Shown: piece by piece, positions 1-10,047 of the stretch
Numbering within the stretch: position 1 is the stretch's first letter
Layout: each line of letters starts with the position of its first letter
Assembly (NCBI RefSeq): GCF_026151205.1
Contig: NC_087077.1
Location: forward strand, 11,632,983-11,696,982
Reading direction: 5' to 3'
From: Bolinopsis microptera
Taxonomy: Eukaryota > Ctenophora > Tentaculata > Lobata > Bolinopsidae
Length of the DNA stretch: 64,000 nucleotides
Program-made: the position numbers and the translations under genes
Notes under the pieces: generated by a model
What the model was told of the DNA's origin: nothing
Databases searched by the model: none
What the model saw: the letters and a program-made list of their open reading frames with translations, nothing else

Positions 1-575
1 TTTCAATTGTCAAGTATCTCGTAGAAATAGCCGGTGCTAATGTCGGTTGTTTAGACGAATTTAAGAACACAATTCTGGACGTTGCCTTGAAAATGTTACT
101 TGCTCCCTTCGAGCATCAGCAACAGAAGATTGAAGTTGCAGATTATCTGTGCAGTTTGGCGAACTTGAGATCAGATATTCATCATGAGAAATTTGCCGTG
201 AACTCATTTGATGATAACGGTCGAACAGTACTGATGTGGGGTGCGATAAAAGGAAAAATTAACCTTGTGCGATATGTTGTTGAGAAAGGTGGCCCAGTGA
301 TCAACATAAGAGATGCAAAAGGGGGGACGGCACTTAGTCTAGCTATGGAGTCACGAAATACCCATATTGCTAGGTATTTGTGCAGTCAGCCTGGTATTGA
401 GCTAAGTGTGATCTACGCTGCAGAAACGGGAAAGTTGGCCGTTGTAAAGTATGCGGTGGAACAGGGATTGGATGTTAAATTTTATTTGGATGAAAATGAC
501 AATAGTGCGATCGATGCTGCTTTGAGTAGGAACAATACTGAGGTTGCTGAATATTTAAGGAAACTGTATAAATAG
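1..575 (+). CDS. Ankyrin-repeat protein, C-terminal part (arm A copy, cut by window edge)
   Basis: The frame is open from base 3 to the TAA at 573-575 and enters from outside the window. It encodes about 190 residues of tandem ankyrin repeats with the usual pattern of a T/S-A-L helix start followed by a hydrophobic second helix (for example NGRTVLMWGAIKG and GGTALSLAMES). The protein ends EYLRKLYK. It is nearly identical to the end of the minus-strand gene at 37,442-39,847, with a handful of substitutions (such as RDAKG versus RDTKG and DAALS versus DSALS). Ankyrin repeats are protein-binding scaffolds, and nothing here points to a specific partner. No transmembrane or catalytic domain is visible. 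The identification is by repeat pattern; the precise gene is not recognised. Confidence 0.85.
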   Translation, partial: SIVKYLVEIAGANVGCLDEFKNTILDVALKMLLAPFEHQQQKIEVADYLCSLANLRSDIHHEKFAVNSFDDNGRTVLMWGAIKGKINLVRYVVEKGGPVINIRDAKGGTALSLAMESRNTHIARYLCSQPGIELSVIYAAETGKLAVVKYAVEQGLDVKFYLDENDNSAIDAALSRNNTEVAEYLRKLYK

Positions 576-712
576 TATCAAAGAAAAGCTGGAAAGATAT
601 TTTCTTCGACTTCTAGTTCTCATTAGCATCCATCTTATTTCAGCAACGAGCCATTTTACCTTTCCATATTATTATATATATATATTGCGTGCAGATTTAC
701 TTTCAATTTTGT

Positions 713-718
713 AATAAA
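713..718 (+). terminator. Polyadenylation signal of ankyrin gene (arm A)
   Basis: A canonical AATAAA lies 138 bp after the ankyrin stop codon in AT-rich sequence. The same context is conserved in arm B (around 37,300 on the minus strand). It is a plausible 3'-end signal; no transcript evidence is available. Confidence 0.5.
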
Positions 719-1633
719 GTTTATAATTTAAATTTGGTTATACTATAGTACGGAAAAAAGTTAAGAGACTACACGTACGTGTTGACTGTTGCTTGCTTGA
801 TTGCTTAATTGCTTAATTCACAACATTCTGTCGTCTCAGAACTTTGAATTAGTCATGCCCAGAAATAGAATTGATTTGTGATTCAGTTTTGAAGTTTGAA
901 AGTAGAATATTAATTGAGCTAGAGTCAGGGCTCATAGTCATACTTTCCGTTACTTAGAGGTTTGTGGCTATAAAATTACTTCCAATTCCATGATTGAGAT
1001 TCTTCACTGCGTTTCAAATGGACTATTGGTTGTGTTTCATAATCACGTTCCTTTTACAGAAAGCGCCAGAATTGACAAAATCACGAAATCTCAGTCTATA
1101 TAATACTTTTATACTTCTTTTTCCAACTGTTACTGCTGATACAATAATTTGGATCAGTCAAATGGATAAAAAGGTTTTTAAACCGACTTAACACTCCCAA
1201 CTCCGATACTGCGTTTTATGTGTCCTATAAGTAGCTAACTACAAATAGTAAATACATATATATACTATTTGTTGGATTTTGTATCCAGTGACAAAGGCAA
1301 AGCTAAATATTAATATACTATTTGTCACTAAACTGGTTTTTACTAATTCGATCGCCTTAAAATTATCACGTCACTTTGGTTTTCATTGCTACACGTTGTA
1401 TAATGTATACCTCTCTCGATCTAGTCTCTTGCAGGCGAAGAGTGCATGCACTCCGGCCGGCCTTTTGTGGCCGAAAAGAGGTTGCAACGTGTGTCAAGGT
1501 TTTTATGATTTTGCAGCCGAACAAAACGGTTTAATTTGACATAAAGTTAAACCCTTCACCTTGACCTAGCCATGAGTCTACGCCGACACGTACTGCGTGA
1601 CGCGTTTTTTTCACAAGTAATATAATCCTGTGT
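719..1633. other. Intergenic, no gene seen
   Basis: This AT-rich sequence is shared with arm B (about 36,390-37,300 reversed). From about 1,340 it begins to carry motifs of the local repeat family (TTCGATCGCC, CACGT, AAAACGGTTT). Short open frames here have no recognisable domain and are not called. Confidence 0.5.
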
Positions 1634-2175
1634 GGCTCTTTCTAAATCGCTCGCCCAAACCGTAATAACAATTTCAACTTTTGCGCGTCTCCTAAATGCG
1701 CGTTAGTTATCTGTGATAATTTAGCACCGGCGAACCACATGGTCTGGCCTATAGCAAAGTTCACTCAAAACGTTCCGCGCCCGCGGATAAGTCAATATTT
1801 GTGGTTTTCAGCAGAAGGACTTTCGACAAAACTGTACCATAATATGGATTGGTCGAAAATAGAGTGTTTTAGTGAGTAACTTAGAATATATTTTTGATTT
1901 TCTCAAGATCTAACCAATAGATTTTCTTTAAACTTTTCAGTTAGTTACATGGCTATAAGACAGATAATCCGTGCAAGTTAAGTCGAAAGACAGATAATGT
2001 GTGAGAGTTTTGGAGAATTTCTATGTGCCAAACTTGAAGCAAACTACTGAGGATATATTATATAGAACCAGCGCAGCACTCCTGACAGCCAAACCAATAT
2101 TGCAATTTATCCAATGCGAAAATACGCATTAACAGTTAAATGAAAAAAGTTTGGGCGAGCGATTTAGTGAGCGCG
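1634..2175. mobile_element. 542-bp TIR element (Mutator-like MITE), present in arm A only
   Basis: The ends are inverted repeats that share ACTAAATCGCTCGCCCAAAC-type sequence: 1,634-1,660 against the complement of 2,149-2,175. A 9-bp direct repeat ATCCTGTGT flanks the element (1,625-1,633 and 2,176-2,184). Arm B has a single ATCCTGTGT at the matching place (around 36,400, reverse strand), and so does a third partial copy near 13,020, so this is a true insertion with an observed empty site. There is no coding capacity. A 9-bp target duplication with TIRs fits the Mutator-like group by established rules; the superfamily remains an inference. Confidence 0.85.
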
Positions 2176-2294
2176 ATCCTGTGTCACCTTCGGCGGTCGC
2201 ACGTTACTGCAAGCGACGGGGCTCTGGTTAGAGCAACATACACCATAATCTCAACCCTAACCCTAACGAACCATACCTAGGAGCCGGCCGGGGT

Positions 2295-2890
2295 GGCTCT
2301 TACTAATTCGCTTACTGGGCCGCGCTCAGCCTGTCATTCCGCCAAATCTTTATTGAACATAATAGCCTGGGGTCCTCAGGTAATAATTCGCTCGCCCAAA
2401 AATTTCACGTGACTTTGGTTTTTATGGTTTTACAGCCGTACAAAACGGTTTTACATACAACATAAACCCTAATCCCAACCCTAACCCTAACCATAACCCC
2501 GAAGGTATCCATAACACTTACCACAACCCTAGCCCTAACCCGAGCCCTAAACAATCGAATTCATGTTTTACTAGCCTCTCTGCCTGTCACGTGACCAAAA
2601 CGGTTTTTTGCCCATAACTCTTGACCATTGTTAATGATTTGGCCCGGCGCGCGCTACTTCGTAGCTCGTGCCGTCGGGCACGAGAAGAAAGCGGCGCGCG
2701 CTACTTCGAAGAAATTTAGACGAGTAATATCCGTCAACCAAAACTCTCCAGGGAAACATTTTTACTCTACGTCATGGGGGGTGATTCGGAATCTGCGTCC
2801 AAAAGTAGAACGATTGAGATCAAATTCATACCCAAAAGGCCTTTTCGCAAGGATTTTTTTAAAATTTGGGCGAACGATTTAGTAAAAGCG
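2295..2890. mobile_element. TIR element of the same family, with nested insertion (arm A)
   Basis: The left end GGCTCTTACTAATTCG and the right end (complement CGCTTTTACTAAATCG) form an inverted pair. The interior holds CACGTGACTTTGG, AAAACGGTTTT and short AACCCTAACCC telomere-like runs (2,445-2,540). The flanks GGCCGGGGT and GGTCAGGGT match at 7 of 9 positions, a possible old 9-bp target duplication. Arm B has the counterpart at about 35,509-35,897. The copy in arm A is lengthened by the 71-bp insert at 2,313-2,383. Confidence 0.55.
2313..2383. mobile_element. 71-bp micro-insertion with 9-bp target duplication
   Basis: TAATTCGCT occurs at 2,304-2,312 and again at 2,384-2,392. Arm B (around 35,885) and the partial copy at 13,150 have it once, with the flanks joined directly. 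The insert begins TACTGGGCCGCGC and ends CCTCAGGTAA; the terminal inverted repeat is weak. It is probably a deletion derivative of a larger element using a 9-bp target site. Confidence 0.65.
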
Positions 2891-3406
2891 GGTCAGGGTG
2901 CACGATACAAATAAACTTGCTCGGATTTAAAAAATTTTGTACTATTATTGTTTTTTAGAGACTGTGAGAATTTTCACAGTACCAAATTTGTCGATCATAC
3001 CTTTTCAAAAAGATCAGTGAGTTTCGCCTAAGTGCCATGTTTGATGGTGCGCGGCTTTTGGAGCAAAAGTAGCTGACAGCTGCAGTAAAAGTTGCGTAAT
3101 TTTACCAAATTCGTTGATTTTTGTTGTATTATTTTGGTATATCTTCGGTTCCTTGAATTTGATAATTCTGAAAATTGGCAACGACCTTCCAATAGGGCTT
3201 TCATAACTGTCCGAAAAATTTGTATCATGTCGTGACCCCCATCGTCGTTTTTAACGGGTGATTGATACTCGTAAAATATTTGTTCCAGCGTGCGTCCTGG
3301 TAGGTTGTAAACCTACAAGTAATCTGTGAACGACCCCATAGGATTAAAATTATGCTCCCCGGTAACTTTCTAAAAAAGTGTTTCTGGTTTCAAGAGCAAG
3401 TTTTTC

Positions 3407-3408
<2 letters not shown>
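2891..3408. other. Intergenic, no gene seen
   Basis: This is unique-looking sequence shared with arm B (about 35,040-35,505 reversed). Open frames in it are short and lack domains. Confidence 0.5.

Positions 3409-3438
<30 letters not shown>
3409..3438. repeat. Poly-C run (30 bp)
   Basis: An uninterrupted C homopolymer. A second run of 19 C lies at 3,565-3,583, on the other side of the block at 3,439-3,564. The proline- or glycine-rich open frames across it are artefacts of the homopolymer. Confidence 0.9.
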
Positions 3439-3439
<1 letters not shown>

Positions 3440-3564
3440 TTGTAGCGCGATGCACTACTGGGTCGCGCGCGCATCAAATAATGCTTCTCGCAACTACTTC
3501 GGTAGATCGGCGAGATGCACCACTGTGCCTCACCGAGCTGCGAAGGATTGACATCGTGAATCAA
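3439..3564. mobile_element. ~126-bp mobile block between poly-C runs (arm A position)
   Basis: The block starts TTGTAGCGCGATGCACTA and ends GACATCGTGAATCAA. The ends are weakly inverted-repeated (TTG...CGCGATG against TTG...CACGATG). The same block in arm B sits about 70 bp away in a different target (34,814-34,932), so it was placed independently in the two arms. It is non-coding. Confidence 0.65.
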
Positions 3565-3583
3565 CCCCCCCCCCCCCCCCCCC

Positions 3584-4159
3584 GTTACACCACTGTAATG
3601 CAGTGTAAACCACATTTATACTGGTACTCAAATGCTAAACTATTTTTTATGTTTTCTAACTCAAACTTCATGAGTCGACATCAAATATTTTGCAATGTAT
3701 CTAGAATCAATGTGTGTATTTATATAAATCACTTTGGATACTTTTGAAAGAGAATAATAAGCTCCAAAATGCTTTTCCCCGTAAAAGTACAATAGCGTGA
3801 GTAGCTTTTGTCAAGGTGCCTCGAAAGTGATCTTAAACGATTCCCGTTCAATTTGATCAATGCACATCAACTTAAAGCAAGTTATAAAACTATTTCATAC
3901 GTATCAAATTGGATATGCTTTCGCAGGAGATATAGCATGCGCCATGATCTAAAAATTAATTTCAAGACATTTTACTGTAAAACACAGGTTTATTTTTTCT
4001 TGATAACAGTCAAACCCAGTGGCTGAAATTTAAAATCAGCTAAGAATCAATTTGTTCAACCAATTTTTTTAATGTTTTCATGTTATATCTTTAAAAATGG
4101 ATATCTTGCATTATGGCATTTAACGGCCAAGAGATACAATAGCTGAACTCCTAACCACT
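3584..4159. other. Intergenic, no gene seen
   Basis: Shared with arm B, where two extra insertions interrupt it (33,861-33,955 and 34,142-34,660). No domain-bearing frame was found. Confidence 0.5.
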
Positions 4160-4690
4160 GTTTTCAAAGACGTTGAAACAGAACCTCAGCTTTTCTCCGT
4201 TCCTCACACACTTAAACTATCAAATGGAACAAATAGACAAGATGGTGCAAGACTGGACATCAGTGCGAGATCGTTCTGGTCGCCACTGGACAGGGCATTT
4301 ACAGATGTAAGGGTACTTCACCCTCAAGCCCAGTCCAACAGTGACAAGAGCATCTCGCAGATGTACCAATCTCACGAGAATAACAAAAAACGTGAGTACA
4401 ATGACAGAGTCCTCAATGTAGAAAAGGCTACCTTCACACCACTGGTGTTCAGTACTACAGGAGGAATGGCAGTTGAGGCTTCTCAGTTCCTAAAACATCT
4501 CGCTGAAAAAATCAGCCTTAAGAAAGGCCAACGGTATTGTGATGTGATGTCATTTGTCAGACGCAGATTGCGCTTCGATCTACTCAGAACCTGTATAATC
4601 TCTATCAGGGGATACAGAGGTACCAGAACTCTTCCACCCACGGCAATACGTGATTTGGACCTTAACCTGATCAACACTCCTAAACCCTAA
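4160..4690 (+). pseudogene. C-terminal fragment of a retroelement-associated protein
   Basis: The frame reads about 175 residues: it includes DGARLDISARSFW, then DVRVLHPQAQSN, then the ORF from 4,361 with KATFTPLVFSTTGGM, FVRRRLRF and ISIRGYRG, and ends at a TAA at 4,688. I recognise this set of motifs as a conserved C-terminal module that recurs in many animal genomes next to reverse-transcriptase sequences. The spaced acidic residues suggest a nuclease-like fold, but that is inference. No RT domain remains upstream, so it is an isolated relic. The arm B copy (33,148-33,680, minus) is nearly identical. Confidence 0.55.
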
Positions 4691-4937
4691 AAGGTCATGG
4701 AGTGCTTGTTGGATGGGGTCTAAACTGCTTTTTGTTGTGTTGTGAATTTGTTATTATATAATATTATTGCAAAGGGTTTTTATTTTTACCTCAGTTTTTA
4801 AATTTTGTACCATTTTTAAAGAATTTTTATATTGATTGAAATAAATTTTCGTGCACATATAGGGTCATTGCTATATTATGTGTATATTGTTTAAATACTT
4901 TCAACACTACTATATAACAAATAATTTGAGTTCAGGG

Positions 4938-5891
4938 ATGGAAGAAAAGAATGTACCCGAGAGGGCGCCGACGCTAAAGAAGAAACGAGAAGTAAAGATA
5001 AGCCCCTCAAAAGCTAAGTCAACAGCTGAGGATGTTTCTGCGCCTGCTGCAGAAGAAAAATACTGCCCATGTGAAATCTTTATGGCTGATGAGTTATCTG
5101 TGGAATGCGAAGCCTGTAAGTTGTTCTGGCATTCAAGTTGTGTTGGCCTGTCTGGGTTGACAGATGATATGTTAGGACATCTGACTAACTGGAAGTGTCC
5201 CATTTGCTTTGTGGCACCCCACACAGTTAAGGACACTGATGACCAGAGAGCTGTCAGGGCTATTGTCAAAGAAGAGCTCCAGAAGTTCACACCAGCTTTG
5301 GCGAACTCCTTAAAAACAGTTCTAAACAACAGCACGGACAAAAGTGTGAAAAAAGCTGTAAGTCTCTATTCAGATATTACAGCTAAGTCTCAACAAACTG
5401 TTCTGAAAAATCTAAGAAGTTCAGAAACAACCAAAGAAGTTGTCCAGCAGGTACAACGTAACATTGATGCAGATAGGGTGGAGAGAGAAAGAAAGAAGAA
5501 AAATGTCTGCATCCTGAAGGTACCGGAAAGCACCAATAACAGTGTCAAAGATCGTGAAAAAGAAGACATCGACTTTTGCATCAACTCACTTGAGATGGAA
5601 AAGGGAGACATTGTGTCCTGCTTTAGAGCTGGCAGAGTCAATAAAGACATACCAGAGTACTGCAGGCCCCTTATTGTCAAACTCTATGACGTAGAAGACG
5701 TAAAGTACTACACAAATGGAGGGAGAGGAATCCGGTCAAAGAGTGGTCATTGGATAAATGAAGATTTGTGCAGAGCTGACCGTAAGGCAAATTTTCAAGC
5801 ACGGGAGGAAGCAGAGAAGAGGAAAAAGCAGAAGAACGCAGAGAAGAGTCAGAAGATCGAAGAGAAGGAAGCTACAGTTGCAAAGGAATAA
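4938..5891 (+). CDS. LINE ORF1 protein with PHD zinc finger
   Basis: The open frame continues upstream to 4,878, but that part is flanking DNA from before the insertion; the first ATG inside the LINE is at 4,938 and gives 317 residues. Residues 43-90 form a C4HC3 PHD finger (C43, C45, C57, C60, H65, C68, C87, C90). Next comes a helical, charged region, then about residues 180-290 an RNA-binding-like domain (VCILKVPES, SCFRAGRVN, RPLIVKLY), and a basic Lys/Glu-rich tail. ORF1 proteins of this type bind element RNA in the ribonucleoprotein; the PHD finger may contact chromatin, by analogy with CR1 elements. The frame is intact. Confidence 0.85.
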   Translation: MEEKNVPERAPTLKKKREVKISPSKAKSTAEDVSAPAAEEKYCPCEIFMADELSVECEACKLFWHSSCVGLSGLTDDMLGHLTNWKCPICFVAPHTVKDTDDQRAVRAIVKEELQKFTPALANSLKTVLNNSTDKSVKKAVSLYSDITAKSQQTVLKNLRSSETTKEVVQQVQRNIDADRVERERKKKNVCILKVPESTNNSVKDREKEDIDFCINSLEMEKGDIVSCFRAGRVNKDIPEYCRPLIVKLYDVEDVKYYTNGGRGIRSKSGHWINEDLCRADRKANFQAREEAEKRKKQKNAEKSQKIEEKEATVAKE

Positions 5892-5896
5892 GCATA

Positions 5897-7269
5897 TTGT
5901 ATACTAATGCTAGTGGATTCTTTAACAAAATAGATGAAGTAAAATGTTTATTGATGCTAAACAAGAACATTGATATTATATGTGTCACAGAGACACATTT
6001 TGATAATGATATTTTAGATGCTGAAGTTCAAATTGACGGTTACACAATTTTAGAAAAGACCGTGACTTTAAAATTGAATCTTCTAAAAAGGATTTTAGTT
6101 CTGGAGGAGGGTCCATCATTTATGTTAAGAATTATATTAATTCATCATTAGTAAAAGAAAGTTGTAATGCACTTGATTCTTTAGCTGTATTAATAGATAC
6201 TGCAAGTGGTAAACTTTGTATTGGATGTATTTATAGATCACCATCTTTAAATTCTGACCAAAATTTAAAATTAATTTCTTTTCTTAAAAATATTTGTAAT
6301 GTTAATAATGATTTTGAAACACTCCTGGACTTTAATTTACCAGATGTCTCTTGGGAGACTGGTTGTGTAAATGGAGGTTTGGTCAGCACTAATAAGTCAT
6401 TCTTGAATCAAGAAATCTATATTGATATGTTTAACGAAGCAGGGTTGTCCTGGTATTTTACTACTGAAATAACTAGGCGGCGGGTTGTAAAGGATAGACT
6501 CCAAGAGAGTCTGCTGGATCAAGTACTTTCCACCAATGATGCGCTTATTAATAAATGCACAGTGCTGTCCCCGATTGGCAAAAGTGATCATGTCAGTGTG
6601 GTAGTCGATCTAAGTGTTTCTGTAGATTCAATTAAATGTAAAGAGAAGATTCTGAAACCATCATGGGGTAAAATAACTAATGATGATATTTTAAAGTTTA
6701 GTATTGAAAATATTAACTGGGATTTTAGTTGCTCTAATGATGTTCAGCTTATGTGGGATGAGTTACATGGCAAACTTACGACTGTTGCTGGGATAGTACC
6801 GACTAATTCGGTCTATAAAAACAACAGACCTGTGAAGCTGCCATGGGACACATCCTCATTGAAGCGCATTCAGAGAAAGAACAAAGATAAAGCATGGACT
6901 GCATTTGATATTGAACCTTCTAGTGTTAATCTTAGTCATGCAAGTAGTAAACAGCTCATCTATGAGAATGAGGAAGTGAAAGCAAAGATAAGATATGAGA
7001 AGAAGATAACTTCCAATTTAAAGATCAATTGTAAATCATTCTATTCTTATTTGAGAAATAAGAGAAAGGTTAAAGCTTCGGTACCAAGTTTAGATAAGGA
7101 AGACGGTACAAGGACAACTAGTGCAGGGGAGTCTGCAGAGGTACTTGCAAGTGCCTTTAGTTCTGTGTTTGTTAATGAGCCACTCGGCCCATTACCTAGA
7201 AGTTATAGTAAGAATTATACTAATAGTATATCTGATGTTGTTATTACCTTTGATAATGTTAAAAAGTAA
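5897..7269 (+). pseudogene. LINE ORF2, endonuclease half (frameshifted, then split)
   Basis: This encodes an apurinic-like endonuclease typical of LINEs: an IDIICVTETHFD motif near the start, IGCIYRSPS, a DFNLPDVSW motif near 6,330, and KSDHVSV near 6,590. A single-base frameshift falls around 6,048-6,052: the frame in use before it ends at 6,151, while the frame after it stays open to 7,266. No good ATG opens ORF2; it begins directly after the ORF1 stop, so reinitiation is likely. The reading stops at a TAA at 7,267, immediately before the fold-back insertion. The reverse transcriptase half resumes at about 10,048. Confidence 0.85.
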
Positions 7270-7271
7270 CT

Positions 7272-10046
7272 TAGTACAGACAAATCCGTCTGAAAAAATC
7301 GATCTGCTGACACACGAAGCTTTCAGAGGATTTTTGACGTTTTTGAGTCCTAATAGATGCCCTCTATGGCTGACCAACTTTTCCAAACTTTTCCACTTGT
7401 CTTCAGGCCACTTTTTGCCACTTTACCACTTTTTACCACCTTTCTTGTTTGTCGAATATCTTTAGTTGTGAGCATCGTAAATGGTTGCGGATTAATCGAG
7501 TGTGTTTATATTACCATGAAGAAAAACTTTTGTTCTAACAATTTTTACGTCAGATAATCAGTTAATTGGATAATTATCAATTAGCTAATTAGCAAAATTC
7601 TAAAAAATTTTTATTGGCTCAAAATGATCGAAATAGCTTAAAACACGGAGAAAAGTAGTTTTTAGAAAAACTTTGAAAATTTTTCACTTACATTTTTTTT
7701 CGAGACTTGGAAAAATTTCGAAAATTCAAAATATTTTTTCCCGCCAAAAGTGATCAAATTGCATGAAACGCGGAGAAAAATGCTTTTCAAAAAAACTTAG
7801 TGAATTTTTCGTTTCAAGAATACTTAAATCACCAATATTTGTAGTTGGAGTTCAGTAAATAGCGGCAGATTTCAGTAATCAAGAATTACTAAGTGGAAAG
7901 GTCTGAAACTGAAAATCGTTAACTATACGATATAAGAGTTTCATAACTAATTACAATACAGCCTTATCAATTTTCACAGAAACTGCACCAATGGCACAGT
8001 CAAGATCGAAAGATGAAACGATAGCCTGCTGTACTATCAATTTATTGATTTCAATGATGAATCAGTGGGGTTAAGATAATCACATTTGTAATAAATAAAA
8101 CCTCTTTGTACCGTCAATTGTGCTAATCTAAACCGGCCTACCTAAGTACCTGGATTACCAGACCTCTTCTTTTCCTCAACAATCAAACCAAGTTGTTCAT
8201 ATCGCATTTGGTGGGCGATGAAGTACATATCGAGCTGTATAGTATTCAATCACAATACAACACAATGCAATACGTGTATATTATATTATGGCCCTTAATG
8301 AGGTATATGAAACGTTCTATACCATACACTTCATGTTTCTCCCGTGAGAGGCCCGGTATGGAGAGGTTTTACAGTTTATCACGAAACGTCTACTTGGCCT
8401 CATGACTCTTTGACAGCTCAAAGAGGGCAAGAAAAGACCAGAAAGCTTAAAATGTCAGCTCGGTCTTTTCAATGCTCTTCGATCTGTCCCACATTTATTC
8501 CCGAGCTGATCATCATGGGCCCTGAATATCGTGCGGAAAGAACCTGTATTTTTACTTCACAACGTCCGGATTTCAGATCAACATCCTCAATGACATTAAC
8601 AATCCTTCCTGATCAGGATCTGTCTCTATTAGCAATTTCCAAAATATCCTGACTCTCGTGGAACATTTCACTGAATGAATTATTACCGGTTCTTAAGTTC
8701 TTTACCAGTACCACCCCTTGCCCGACGCTCGTATCTAAATCTTATCCTTGCCCGTATGTTACCCTTGCTGATTTTACTTTTAGCCGACCCTGACATATGG
8801 GGGTGATTTTATCCCCCATAGCAAATGAAGCGGTATGCAGTACAATACAAAACAAGTAACAGTAGATGTTGGAAGGTGTATTTGCACTTGCTTCCTGGAC
8901 CTGGCTGTTCCTTAGTTTCCCTGGTCTGTTTTTGCCTTCTTCGAACTGTAAATGAGCCATGAGGCCAAGTATACGTTTTCGTGATAAACTGTAAAACGTC
9001 TCTATACCGGGTTTCTCACAGTATTAAGCGTTATATAAACCATATACACGTATTGTGTCGTATTGTGATTGAATACAGCTCGATATGTACTTACATCGCC
9101 CACCAAATGCGATATGAACAACTTGGTTTGATTGTTGAGGAAAAGAAGAGGTCTGGTAATCCAGGTAGGCCGGTTTAGATTAGCACAATTGACGGTACAA
9201 AGAGGTTTTATTTATTACAAATGTGATTATCTTAACCCCACTGATTCATCATTGAAATCAATAAAATGATAGTACAGCAGGCTATCGTTTCGTCTTTCGA
9301 TCTTGACTGTGCCAGGCCATTGGTGCAGTTTCTGTGAAAATCGATAAGGCTGTATTGTAATTAGTTATGAAACTCTTACATATCGTATGGTTAACGTTTT
9401 TAGTTTCAGACCTTTCCACTTAGTAATTCCTGATTACTAATACTAAAATCTGCCGCGATTTACTGAACTCCAACTACAAATATTGGTGATTTAAGTATTC
9501 TTGAAACGAAAAATTCACTAATTCTTTTTGAAAAGCATTTTTCTCTGCGTTTCATGCAATTTGATCACTTTTGGCGGGAAAAAATATTTTGAATTTTCGA
9601 AATTTTTCCAAGTCTCGAAAAAAAATGTAAGTGAAAAATTTTCAAAGTTTTTCTAAAAACTACTTTTCTCCGTGTTTTAAGCTATTTCGATCATTTTGAG
9701 CCAATAAAAAATTTTTAGAATTTTGCTAATTAGCTAATTGATAATTATCCAATTAACTGATTATCTGACGTAAAAATTGTTAGAACAAAAGTTTTTCTTC
9801 ATGGTAATATAAACACACTCGATTAATCCGCAACCATTTACGATGCTCACAACTAAAGATATTCGACAAACAAGAAAGGTGGTAAAAAGTGGTAAAGTGG
9901 CAAAAAGTGGCCTTAAGAAAAGTGGAAAAGTTTGGAAAAGTTGGTCAGCCATAGAGGGCATCTATTAGGACTCAAAAACGTCAAAAATCCTCTGAAAGCT
10001 TCGTGTGTCAGCAGATCGATTTTTTCAGACGGATTTGTCTGTACTA
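7272..10046. mobile_element. 2.8-kb fold-back element with ~1.1-kb inverted arms
   Basis: The left arm (7,272 to about 8,410) is matched in reverse by the right arm (about 8,950-10,046), around a ~540-bp loop. The ends read TAGTACAGACAAATCCGTCT. ACT is present once on each outer side (7,269-7,271 and 10,047-10,049), suggesting a 3-bp target duplication; removing the element and one ACT brings the two halves of ORF2 back into one frame apart from one stop. No transposase is visible in arms or loop, so it is non-autonomous. The superfamily is not assigned. Confidence 0.8.
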
Positions 10047-10047
10047 A

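Noticed and set aside
9761-9961. 66-residue frame repeated at 7,357-7,557
   Set aside because: Mirror copies produced by the inverted arms of the fold-back element; no domain and no ATG-supported gene.
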